A DNA stretch of 64,000 nucleotides from Diprion similis. Its lineage: Eukaryota; Arthropoda; Insecta; Hymenoptera; Diprionidae. The stretch covers positions 5,332,001 through 5,396,000 of the forward strand of contig NC_060110.1 of assembly GCF_021155765.1 (NCBI RefSeq), read 5' to 3'. Position numbers and translations under genes: made by a program. Each line of letters starts with the position of its first letter. Positions within the stretch are counted from its first letter, which is position 1. Shown piece after piece: positions 23,900 to 36,000 of this stretch. A model generated the notes under the pieces. It was not told where the DNA came from. It did no database searches and saw only the letters and a program-made list of their open reading frames with translations.

Positions 23900-23997
23900 C
23901 ATTGCCTAGTTTGTATTATCTGTCCAGCCTATAGAACATCGTAGATAATGGAATACTCGATCGAACTTTGATTCCAATGTTATAATCGAGCTCGAAA

Positions 23998-26900
23998 TTA
24001 TCCGCCCAACGCCAAGAACCGATCCTGATGATGACGCCCTTGGAAATCGTCAGTTTCGGGGAGGATCAGGTTCGGCAGACTCCCTGCGTTTTCGCTCCTC
24101 TTCCTCCCTCCCCAAGGATTGAACGCGCTCCTCCGAATGGGAACACCGGCACCTCTCCTTTCTGGTAACTCCATTATTTCACTCTCGAAAGATGGAATCT
24201 CGTTGGCGTCATCTCGCCGAAGGTAGTTACTCTCCGTTTCGATCATCTCCCGGGGAGTTGGGCGCATCCGATCTTCGCCACTCGAGCTCTCAGGTCCCAT
24301 CCCTCTGTTTTCGGAGGGCGACGAACCCAGGCCGTCGTTTGCATGATCGACATCTTCGTCGGCGTTTAGTTCACCCTCGACGAACCTCTTACCACCTGAG
24401 GACAAAAGAAAACGTTAAATAAAATCAAACATCGCAGGTATACTAGCGGCGAGGGAGCGGCAATTGAAATTTGATATCCGTGTCTGTTATCCTATCTTGG
24501 GTGTAACAGCTTTTTTACCTAATCTTTTTTTTTTGTTGTCTTTCACATGAGTCTCATCCTTCTCGTAAGAGAGATGGAGGGCAATAACGGAGGAAGATAA
24601 TCAAGATGGGATGAGACGAGCGAAGTCTGTGAACTCAGCAGACCCACGTCGGAAAAAGTGATTATAATCCGTAACGATATTAGATGCTTTTTAGATATTC
24701 ATTGAATGCTCAATTCAAATTTTTATTCACCTCATTCAAAATATTGGTGCTCTACTTTTTGTGTAGGAAAAGTTGGCTTTTACTCACAACGCTTTACAAA
24801 CTCAACTCATTGACGGTCATAAGATTATTCACTTGACGCTGGAATTGGGTAGGTTTCAGACGTCTGTGAAGTTGACCAAATTCGGAAAAATAAATTGTTT
24901 GCACGAGTTCAATGCGGAAATCCTCTTGAATAGTTTTAGAGTTCATGATATATTTCAGAAATAGTTGAGGCCAAAAAAATCATTTTCGAAAAATGGACTG
25001 CTAATCTTACGGAGAAAAGCTGCGCGGAACAAAAATCCTAGGACTCTCAAAAAATATTAACCCCGATACTCACATCAGCCTGTGATCGCGCCCGATGGCG
25101 CTACTTGATACCTGATTTGCTCGGATTAGCCTGCGGGAGTGAACATTCCCCAACAGTTTTCCAACATTTCCTAATAGTTTTGGAACTGTTGGGGAATCGG
25201 CCGTGTTCGCGCTCGAACCTCGCCGACCCGTTAGTACCTCGCGACGTTAAGGGTACCCGGCCGCATGGTGGCGCGCTGTGCGAAAACGGTGTCTAGAGGG
25301 CGCGCGCGCAGCTCCCGGCTTCACGCGCGCGCGCGTTTCACTTAGAATCGAGCGCTCGAGTTGGTAGGACGTACTGCTAAATCTCCCTATTCTGTCCTCG
25401 TGTGCGATTACAGCGTTCTTCCCGCGCTCGTTCGGGTGTCGAGTTCTTTCCATCTCTCGTAGTTTTAAGGATCGCGTTTTTAGGGTTGGTTATGGGAACG
25501 GGCTCCACCTTTTGGTGACCTGAGGTGCCCGTTCCTAGGGGGAGCGTCGACGCGACGACACACTTGTCGCTCGAGCACAACAGCGTTGGATCCCCGAGAA
25601 ATCGGGATCGCGCTGTTTGCACGGCCGTTACCCATTTTGGACGCTCCCCGTTACCCCACTTTCACGTAACAGTCGGAAGTGCGGCGTGTTGACGAGTTGT
25701 ACATACTTAGCAGGGTGGATTAAGATTGTTGAATGATCATTCAATTTAGATTAATTTGTTTAATAAGGAACGCGCTAGCCAATTTTTTACTCTGTAGCCT
25801 GCCGAACTGATTTTTTTTTAATAAATACAGGACTTAATAAATACAGGACTATGCAATGGGGAAAATTTCATTATTGCATAATACTTAACCCTTAAATGGT
25901 AACGGTGGGTCACTCATGCCTGGCGCTTTAGAAAGTGCCCCAAAGTGGTGAAAAAAAATCCCGTAAAATTCATGAAATCTCATCGACTATCCTAGAATAA
26001 GACCGATATTGATGATTTGATCATTTGTTTAACGATATAATCATATAAACAAAGGAAAACGTGAAGAAGCTAGCAAGGGGAGACGGTTTAGGCGAGGCAC
26101 GAGTGACCCACCGTTACCATTTGAGGGTTTACCTTGTATTCTGACGAAAAATATGACGACGAATAGATGACTTGTAAGATGGATTTCATAATATTTCCGA
26201 ATATTACCAGACAGAAAATCAATAGACATGTTCGTTCATACTCCCAGTATACATCCTCACTTTTACTTGTTATTTATACTGTAACTTCCCACCGTTGGGT
26301 GCTGTAATCGCTAAACTTCGGAAAAATAACCCTGAGGCTAGCACCTTGTAACGGGCGATCACAATACCTCATATCCAAAATCAAAAGAATGGATACAGGC
26401 TGATAGATTCATATGAATTAAGTTTCCCTCTTAACAATTACGCGTATCATATATTATAGGAACCTTTTTCTTTGCTGGTAGAGTTTACTAAAACGATTTC
26501 GTAATTGTAATTTGATTATCCGAGAAGTTTACTTACCCCAGGCGTTAAAGCCTTTCTTCTTTAGGACGTATTCTTCAGACATTCTTTTTGCTTCGCTCTC
26601 TTCGCTCCGTTTCCCACCCCAAGCGTTGAATCTCGTTCTTTTCATCTCTTCGTCATCGCGTTCTCCGTTCTTGCTGCGTTTCCCTGAAATCAGGATCAAA
26701 ACGCAAATCGTTACGTCTTGCCTTCTTTTTTCAAACAACTTATATTATATATTGACAGAAATAAAATAGCGAAAATGATTTCTCGTTACCACCCCAAGCG
26801 TTGAACTTCGTTCGTTTCTCAGCGCCGATACTTTCCCATCCGCGTTTTCCACCCCAGCTTGAAAATCTCGCTTGTTTTTCCAGATCCGCAAAAGTTTGCC

Positions 26901-29900
26901 TCATCGTCCCGTCGGATCGCTTGCCACCCCAGCTGTTGAACGGGATTCTCATCGGCCGACGCACTTTTGAGCCCTGTCCAAAAATCGCGACGCGCTTACC
27001 ACCCCAGGGGCTAAATGCTCGGCTCTTCTTTATCTCTTGCCAAGGGTTCGAATGATCGATCATCGGCATAGCCTGGAGTGATCAGAAGTACAGGAATTAA
27101 ATGAATCGATATTCGTGTAGAGTTGTATGAAATGTGTGGGCTTGAATTTGACACCATTTTGGCAGAGGTTACAAGTTATTTAGGGTAACATCGCTCCTTT
27201 TGTTACCGACCAGTATCAAATGTCCCCTAGCAGAATTCAACCATAATTAAATGATTAAACGACCATATAAATGGAGCGTTACCTTTGAAACCGGAGAAGA
27301 TTTTTCATCTTTAATTTAATTTAATAGCATTGAAAGGGGCATTCACGATTTGTTTAAATATTTTTATTTCACTTTTAGATCCAATTAGAAATGTTTGAAA
27401 AATGTCGAATGAAATTTTTCAAATGAACGTGACTTGAAAAGGAAATGAATCGTTGAAGAAAGTCAACAGATCTTTATTCATCATAGACTTACAAAAAAAT
27501 ATTGAAAAATTGTTCAAATCACTAACTGGTTGCAATTTTGAATTAAAAATGTTTTCTTTCTCTCTTCGTCTGAAGATATAACGAGAGGTTTTCTTGAAAG
27601 TATTTGTTCATATCATACGCGATTTAACTTACTTAATTTTGATTGGCTGATATCCATGCTTGCAGCCTGAAGTGAACTTTCACTGGCGAGAACAAATTCC
27701 CTAGAATCGACTGGTTTACAAGTGGCAGTTAGTGAGAGGTTATATTCGTTGATGCGTAACTGATGCGAGACCGTATTGTTAGGTAATGTTCGTTGAAACG
27801 AGCGTTGATCGAATTTCAAGCCATAAATGTTTCTCAAAAGTTGATCAAATGACGCAGAAACCTCACCTATAATTGTCGCAGAAATTTAAATCAACCGAAG
27901 AAACAATCAATTTTCTTGATTGACTTGAGTTCAGTATTTTTAGGTTCATCATGTCCAAAGCATCAAACATAATCTTTTCCGGTTAAACAAATAATATCAC
28001 ATTTCACTGATTTCATCACTAGAGTATCACTTTGGATTATTTGATAAATTCAAAATTGGCATAGGTGTAAAAATTGGCCTAACATTGAATTGATACTGGT
28101 TTTATTTAACCGAATTTAAATGAACAGATCTCGCGTGACCTACGTGGCGTGAAACACATGTTAACCATAACCTCTCGCCTAATAAGGATCTACAGCGTGT
28201 AAATCAAAATCACGGCAAGTCAATGCATCTCATATAAATCGTTCTTGCTTTTATTTTGAAAACCGGCGTAAAATTCGGTAGCGATTTCCTGAACCATACC
28301 AGAGTTATTTCATTTCTAATGTTTAGTGATTTTGTATTGATTCTTATGGGAAACTGCTTCGTTAGCTGTGCCATTCTGCGTTAGCTGTGAGCTCCTAGGG
28401 ACATTTTCTGACAGTCGCGATTGGTATTGCGTCGGCTGCTGAATCAGGCGTTAACTGTCAGCCAATAAAATTCGAACGACTCGACGCATGCGCATAAGGT
28501 GCGCACTTTTCTCATGAACATACGCTATATCATCAGTCAACGCTCTGAAGTTCGTATTCTTACGGTATTGCCAAACCTGTGCCGTTGATATGTGACCAAA
28601 AATCTGCGTAAACGCGGCTCGACCACGAACCTAGAAATAGGGGCACGGAACATACAGTGCTAAGATATGCACTCGGAGTGAAACGGGAGACGGAAGGTGA
28701 GAAAGTTACATTTACAGCGCACCACGACACCGGGCAGTCATCGTTAGTGATCCATTTGCGCGCTGTATTCAAAAAACCTACAAATGCGTACGTCAGTGCG
28801 AGTGTGCTTACGGCAATCTTAAAGTGCCTGGATGATGAAATACTTGAGATACCAACTGTTGATGGCCCATAAAATAAAATTGAAGAAACTTCTGATTGTA
28901 CAGGTTAGTTTTGAATACAAGTATTACGTCCAGGTTATAAATCTACTTATATTAGTAGTTTCCATCGACGAATGGATCACCATTATAGGTGGCGCAAACG
29001 TCAATTCCCCCTTTCGTTTTGTGATTCACCTAACAAGCCTTGTGCTCCGTACTCAAATTCCCAATTCCGTGCGCTCATTGTTGATTAGCGATCTTGACTA
29101 TCGTGCAATGCGCTAATTTTTCTGTGCTATTCCAGTGATTTATATTAACGAAAATTCCTAGACTACAGCTTGATTTACCTGAACTGAACTGTTCATCCGG
29201 AATAGTTTTACTGGAGCTTGGAGTCGCGAGTCGTTAGTGGAGGCTAAACCGTTTAGTAGAAGGAGACGAACCATCTGTATAAAGACGCTTTAAAAGTCAG
29301 ATTCCGTTTATTACGAGAAAGATTGAATTACAACGTTTTCAATAGCAGAATAGTAAACAGTATCGGACACCTGTTATGCGTCATAGTTGTCGGTCAAGAT
29401 TCATTGTAATGTTTCTTTTCACGAACAAAATGGAGTACCTACACCGATAAAAACATTCGTAAATTTACTACACAAAAGTGTATGTGAATGGAAAATTACT
29501 CACCGAGGACAAGCATTCATTTCAGAATTCCGTCTCCTTCTACTCCATAGGCCAATCTAATTGTACACCCTGATAGTGGCGTATTATGGGCCAATTTTAC
29601 TGTAAAAGATTACAAGAAGGCCTGCCTACCTTGTCCTCTAGCGTTACCCACGACATCCAGGAGCCGAGGGGTGCCAGTTGCGAACCGCCAACGTCTCGTG
29701 TCAATCGTTTGTCCTTTTTATGCTCCGTATCACTCTCAACTGGCTTCATCTTTGTCGAAGTTGCAGATATTTCTTTGATCAGGCCGAATATCGCGTTACG
29801 ATAGCCCGCCGTGTCCGGTAGGAACTCGTTGTTGCGGTCATTCTTGACCAAAGGCTTCAGTGTCGCCTGCGACAAGTCTTCTTGTACTTCCTCGTTCTTC

Positions 29901-30016
29901 GCATTTCTCACGATGCGTTGCTCCCCGTTGGTCGTTATCGAAAAATCAACTTCGCTACTCACGACGAGCAACTTTGCCAGAGCGGCAAAAGCAAACCAGG
30001 TCCACATCTCTACCAT
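23998..30016 (-). CDS. Lk: Leucokinin (kinin) neuropeptide precursor, 4 coding exons, 404 aa
   Basis: Exons are 30016-29630, 27072-26790, 26683-26537 and 24395-23998, with phases 0, 1, 1 and GT/AG borders throughout. Exon 1 has a signal peptide (MVEMWTWFAFAALAKLLVVS) and a spacer. Exons 2-4 carry seven copies of the insect kinin core FxxWG followed by Gly and dibasic sites: AFSPWGGKR, PFNSWGGKR, RFSSWGGKR, KFNAWGGKR, RFNAWGGKR, GFNAWGGKR and AFNPWGGRKR. Each would yield an FxxWG-amide after cleavage and amidation. Insect kinins act through a G-protein-coupled receptor on Malpighian tubules and hindgut (known family role). The third and sixth-type sites are split by introns: the fourth and sixth cores each end an exon inside the Gly codons. 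The last residues, DRFLALGG, look like a decayed eighth copy lacking Trp. A pyrimidine tract running into ATGGTAG suggests an acceptor just before the second Met, so translation may start at 30007. An extra exon near 27.6-27.9 kb is unresolved. Confidence 0.9.
25080..25690. other. GC-rich island in kinin intron 3, possible solo LTR
   Basis: About 600 bp of GC-rich, CGCG-dense DNA interrupts AT-rich intron sequence. It opens with a hairpin (arms 25145-25164 and 25179-25197, ATTCCCCAACAGTT and its complement). TGTTGGGGAATC at 25187 resembles the TG start of a retrotransposon LTR, and ACGTAACA near 25670 would suit an LTR end. No target duplication or primer-binding site was seen. Open frames on both strands show no domain. 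A CpG-rich regulatory island is an alternative. Confidence 0.35.
25818..25850. repeat. Tandem duplication of a 15-bp unit
   Basis: TAATAAATACAGGAC occurs twice in immediate succession beginning at 25819. It is a local slippage-type duplication in intron 3 of the kinin gene, with no evident function. Confidence 0.7.
25889..26127. mobile_element. piggyBac-type MITE, 239 bp, in kinin intron 3
   Basis: The left end is TTAA then CCCTTAAATGGTAACGGTGG followed by GTCACTC. The right end is the inverted copy (GAGTGACCCACCGTTACCAT, TTGAGGG) then TTTA. Inverted repeats extend about 35 bp with two mismatches. Termini starting CCC at a TTAA target site are the mark of the piggyBac superfamily; the right-hand TTAA appears mutated to TTTA. 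There is no transposase frame inside. Confidence 0.75.
27073..29629 (-). other. Kinin intron 1
   Basis: This 2.6-kb intron lies between the signal-peptide exon (donor GTAGGC) and the first peptide exon (acceptor ACTCCAG). It contains an open segment at 27850-27613 with a consensus GTAAGT donor at 27626 and a tandem acceptor, but its phases do not join both neighbours, so it was left out of the model. A GC-richer patch at 28370-28870 includes GACGCATGCGCATAAG, which resembles an NRF-1/ewg-type site. The intron has no assigned gene. Confidence 0.5.
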
Positions 30017-33000
30017 AGAAGAGAATTAAAAAAAAAGAAACGAAATAACGCAGAATTGTTGTAAATATTTTTTTTTTTTTTTTTTTTTTTTTCTCGCAAA
30101 ATCTGGAGAACTAGTTAAGGCCAGGGTATTTTGAAAAAAATCTAGCATCGGTAATCTATTTACTGTTGGTTGGTATACTGTTGGTTGAACTTAGAAAATT
30201 ATTGAACAATGGATTATTTCAATGAGTTCTACTTTGAATATGGTTTCTCTAAGAATATGTCATTTTTTTGTGCAGATATCGTGAAATTGTCAGAAAATAT
30301 TGGAAGTGAATGTTTTTAACACCTATGATAGTTAATCAGACGAGTAGATTGTCTAATCTTCGTTTTCCACATATAACTCTGTAGTTTCTTGGAGCCCTGT
30401 GTAGGCTTTTTACAATTAATAGTAAAAGGATATATAATTACTTATTTTGACAACTGAACAAAAACGTCTTTTTTTTCATTTGTTTGTTTGGAATGAAAAA
30501 GCTGTGTGTCAAAGATATTTTGATCCTTTTATTGATTAACTGTAAATTTTACCGTCTTGTTTTCTTTACACATATCCTACTATTTTTCAGGATATTTATA
30601 AACCGTTGTTATCTTTCAATCTTCTCCTGCCTCGAAACAAAATTACATCTTTCACAGTCCTGGAACACTATTTCAACAGAGTTTGAGCACATATTTCGCG
30701 ATAATAGAGAAGACATTTTTGTCAAATTAAATACCCTAGTAATACTCATAGAATCTTCACTATCCAAAACTATTCTCATTACCTTACACTTTATGTTATA
30801 TGTAAACCTCAAATGTGAAGTAATATTTTCCATTTGCAAAAATTAATTTTCAATAAACAGATGGTGGTGAGTCTGTCATTTCACTATTTGATAGGTAATA
30901 AAGGTGGTCAAAGATTCTCAATCCCTTGTTTCAAAGGCCGTAACAAAATAAGTACAGCTGAACTGCTTTAGCGCGGATTTAGTGCACTTGCAAGTTTTAT
31001 TTGATGATCGTTCGACGCCAATCACTTTTAGCAATGGTGATTGAACAGGAAAGAGGTATTACGAGGGCGGGGGGGCGGTAAGAGAATCCTTCTCAGGACG
31101 CTGGGAAATAAACCGTGGATTTTTTAAACATCGTAGGAGCTATAAGAAAAAAAAATAAATAAAATAAAAAAAAAAAGAGCGAGAAAAAAAAAGAGTCGAG
31201 GCAACAATTGGCGAGATAAAGACAGATGAATATTGGTTTATTTTAGCAAACGGACAGAATTATGAAACGGATTACATACACAATTCATGAAGTGTTTGTG
31301 TTTGGTGTTTAGGAGTGAGCATAATTTCAAGTGTGATTCGAAGGTTTGCACAAGGAAATGGTCAGGATAAATTATTATAGATGTATTATACTCAAAAAAT
31401 ATATAAGGACAATTATTATATACCTATTTATAATAATTTAGAAAAGATTTTCAAAAATTTTTTTCATAGGAATAACTGATTACTGAAGGTATCGGATTGT
31501 TGGTATTTTATGAAATGTATATTAAACTTGATTTACATAAATTTTGGAGAATTTTTTTTTTCAGTTAACATTCTACTTGCAATTTATGCAAATTACAGCG
31601 TTGCAAAGTTTGGCTGTTCTTCGACCAAAAACTGGGGGATGTTAATTTTTTTCTTTAGTATAGCTAATATAAATTTGCAGCGTTTACGGTTGTAAAATGA
31701 TCATCATCATCATCATCAGTCTTTATTATTGTCGATGACAATTTTGGACAAAACAGAATTGTCTAAGCTTGATTCGTGAAAGCTGATACAATTTGAGTCC
31801 ACCAATCTAGTTACACTTTTGAAGTTTCGAAATAACGTTTTTTTTTTTTAGCTTTCTTCACGTTATCTATAATGTTGAGAAATTCAACTTCGCAATATTT
31901 TCATATAATCTTCAATTTTCACACCACAATTCGGAAATTTTCTACGATTCTACATTATGTTTATATCTCTATTTTGTATTTCATGTCCGCCCGGTAAAAT
32001 TATCTGACTTTTCATATCCCCTATACCTATGTTTTCATATTCATTTTCCCATCTCTCATATTTATTACATTTAGTTCTTGTTTATTGATAAGTTTTCAAG
32101 TAGTTTTTACTCAATATTATTATCCTCTAGCAATTTTTAATTTTTAACTTAGGAGAGGGTGGAGCAAAGTGTTGCAAGGGATAAAATTAACGACCTAAAA
32201 TTTTAATTAAATATGAATTACTCGGAAATCATTTACTCGATTAATTGCACAGCTCATAACGCGAAACGTTTCAAGTTGTGCTTTACTCTCAACTTGTCAA
32301 AGTCAAATAATTTTCTGAACTTGAATTCATGATTACTTTTTCTCGAGGAAGCTAAATAATAATTTAACATAATTGTTCGTATGAAAACTAAACATTTTAT
32401 TCTGATTTTAGGCAACATTTTCTTAAGGTTTCAACTTTGCCCCCCACCCTTCCCTACAATTTATTTCAATTTTTTGATGCAAGTGTCACATCGTTTACCC
32501 CTGACTATCCTTCTCCACATTCGAACCTTCCCAATGACCGTAAAACCTTTCATCCACATCTTTTGTTCATTTTCCTTTTTCTTTCAGTTGAAAGATATTT
32601 TACGATAAACTTTCGACAAATGGTGGTTACCTAAACATTGCTTGTTGCCAGTCCAGATGATTTGTTATTGAATGAACGCGAGTAAAGCAACATTAAATCA
32701 CGTAAGTGTATAACGAAATAGAGGTTGAGCTAGGTGTGACTCGCAGTAAGAGATTTCAATGGGAGTACTAACAATGGGTATTCATAAGAAAAGCTTAGCC
32801 CCGATATTGCTGCTTTCTGTGAACACGCTACAAGCTCTACCTGCGTACAAGAGGTGCAGCATTAAATTTTACATTAGGCGTAGGTGTACGTATTGCTATA
32901 GCTATAGCTATAGATATAATATTTTTACTTAGGCGTAGCATGTGTATTATATATATGCGAGGATATGAAAAATGGTGGATTATTTCGAGTGTTTTGTGCG

Positions 33001-36000
33001 CTTATCCGCTCACGCATATGTCCGAATACATATCCACGTTATACATAGGTATGTATAACTTTCTTCAATCGAACCATCAAGAGGTTTCGACAATATATAT
33101 ATATACGCTCGAAAAGAGTCGAGCACAGCTAAAAGTTTAATCTTTGTTATCCTCTTGGTCTGTTTTCCTCTCTTTCTATCTTTTACATCGTGCCTAACAA
33201 AGGTGCATCGACAAACTTTCTAAGAGACGTTTGACGGTTCTTGAGCTCTTCTATACCTACCGCGAATAATTGACCTGATAATATTTCTCCAACACGTTTT
33301 TACCGATGAAAAAATCATTGCTTAGATTAAGAAAAAAAAAAAAAATCATTTCATATTGTAAAACTGACTTGTGAAACTTTATTCAAAACTCTGAAACTGG
33401 AAAGAAAAAATCGCTGACGATTATATGATCGAAGTTAATTCTTGCAATTCTTGTGACATCATCTGACATATATCTGGGTCGATATATCGTTGTCGATATA
33501 ATATGAGATTATCTCTATACTCGTGGTAAAGAAATATTTTTTTAATTAAACTCAGCATATGTTGTGTGAAAAAAAGTGACTAAAATCCGAGTTTTATGGT
33601 GATAAAGGTAGATGAAATGACATAAAATTTCTCAATTTTTACCGGATGGTTGATTCACTCTTTGCGCGTGTAGCAGTTTTCAAAGCGTCGGAAAAAGTTG
33701 TACGAAATGAAAAATGTGCCGAAGAATAATAATGCAATGAGATATTATTACACGTGTCGGTACTCCTACATAAACGGCTGCCGGAGCTTGCGAACGAGAC
33801 GGTGAGACGGTAGATTGGCAGCAGCGGAATTGTTACAAAGTATTTCTATAAATACCTTCTTTTTGCGGATCTCAAAGCCTGAGCGGATTTAATGTAACCC
33901 AAATGCACCTGCAGAGCGAGGTCTAGTGTCATGGAAAAGAAATGAAACGCCGGAAAACACTCGGTTATATCATTCCAGCATTCCTTTTACCGCGAAACTT
34001 ATGCTAACATGTAAACTAGCGCGAATTTTATAAAGCAAGATATCATTTTTCCGCGATCACGATGTCAATATGCGATTAAGTTGATTCGTTGTTACAACTG
34101 TTGAATTTGTTGGCTCGCTTCTGAAAGTTTAAACCCATATAATCGACATCACTGGTGGTATCAACGAATCATTCTCATTCATTTGATTTAACAAAATTTT
34201 GATTTGTACGCTGAATAAAAAAACTTGAACGAATTATTGTCTTTATAAAATAGTTCCAGAAAAGGAGAGCAACGTGCAATTCGGTATAAAAATTTTATTC
34301 ACTATCTTACCATTTTCTTAGAAAAGCAAGTTTTCTCTTCTATGAAACATTTTATAGCGAATGCGCAAGTTTTACGGGATCACGAATAAGCGAACAATTT
34401 TTCATTCTGACTTTCATAAGTTTCACCGGATGTAGTAATGGTACAAAGATTCAGAGACAATAAAAATTTTATGTTCACAAGAATTTTGTACCAGGATTTG
34501 GTGTATTACAGCTATCTCTTTAAAATTCATTATCAGTATAATAAAACGGTTGGCTGATCGCGATTCCCGGAGGCGATTGATTTTCTTCATGTTCAAGAAT
34601 ACTTAAAATATACGCTTTTTTCAGATACGTTTTATTCGTCGAAGGAATTGACTCTGGTTTCCGTATGTCTGTCTATACCTAATGTATGCGTGTAACGTGT
34701 ATGTATCTTCGATATCTTCTTACTCCTATGTATACCTATACATACACATTCTTGAACTAATATTTAATATCAATTTTTTTTTTCAAATATCAAACTCCAA
34801 TTTATTTCGAAGAATGATCGCGACGTGCCCTGGGAATCGTTTGTACCGCTTGCGTCAAGTTAATCCAACGTTGATCTGATGGAGAGGTATCGAAACACGA
34901 TGGGCTTTGCGGGGCTTGTGACACCAATAATGAACCATCAACTATTTGAACAATATGTTGCATTTAAGGATAAACTGAATGAAAAATTTAGGAAATGAAA
35001 AAAAAAACCGTTTTAAAAATCTCAGCGGTGTTACATGCGCCAATGAAAGTGAAGACGAAATAATCGGACAGTTCAAAATTATTTAAATTTGGTCTTCTAG
35101 TTTCGATTTTAATTTTTTTTGGGCTCGTATTACTTACTGACTTACTGTCAAAACATTCAAACTCAATAAAAAACACACGAGAGATCAATCGTTTAGAACG
35201 TTTTGATGTATCTCCATAATCATTGGCGCAAATAACATTATTGACGAGTTTCAAACGGTTTTTTCTCCTTTTCCAACTTTTGATTCAGAGTTCACCGTTC
35301 GGATAAAAGAGTTCTTTTTAGTCTAACTAACCGGGCTTCAGGATGAACTTCGGAAAATAAGATAAAAAAACGCGGTGTCTGAATTCTCCTATAATCACAA
35401 CGTGATTAGTTTAATACATATTTTCCTCCATCGGTCAAATTCAATTGAGTTTCACTTGATTTCTTCCTGGTTATCGTCGGGGTTTTTTTTATACGAAAAG
35501 CTTAGTTTTTGGCGTGAATAAAAATGGATTTTTTTCCATACATGAAGCATCGTTTTACCTGAATACGGGAAATTAAAGGGCGTTGGCACCTCTTCGACGT
35601 AGAGAAGAAAATTCTGTACAGGATTGTATTTTTTTAACAGCTTTTATTATAGACTCGTATTATATACTTGCGTAGATGCGTACGTGATTCGTCCGCACAA
35701 AATATCCGGTATAATATAAGGGTAAATATTGGATTCAGGCATTTATTTTTAAAACTCTATCTACCGCAAATAGTAGAATTATAAATGAATTGTTTTATCA
35801 ATAATTAATAAACACCTCTATTTCGCATGAAATTTTTTATTCATATATGTGCAGCTGTCGATACTATATGGATATTAAATTTCTTTTCATTCTGAACTCA
35901 CAAGTATAGATTTTGAAAAATAACTACCAATAAGAATCGCTGTAGAAAGAGACTCGTAACAATTTTTTTTACTGCCATTTTTTAAAAATAAAACAACACT

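Noticed and set aside
27613..27850. Open segment in kinin intron 1 with a GTAAGT donor
   Set aside because: Using its best splice sites, the phases cannot join exon 1 (phase 0) and exon 2 (phase 0) without a stop or frame change, and it contains no kinin motif. It could be a rare or poison exon.
28657..28872. 71-codon + frame with protein-like composition, antisense in kinin intron 1
   Set aside because: It has no ATG start (opens with GTG), the acceptor is weak and no partner exon was seen. It was kept out of the gene list although the composition is suggestive.
30484..30846. 120-codon + frame
   Set aside because: It is Phe/Ile/Leu-rich as expected of AT-rich noise, with no splice or promoter context.
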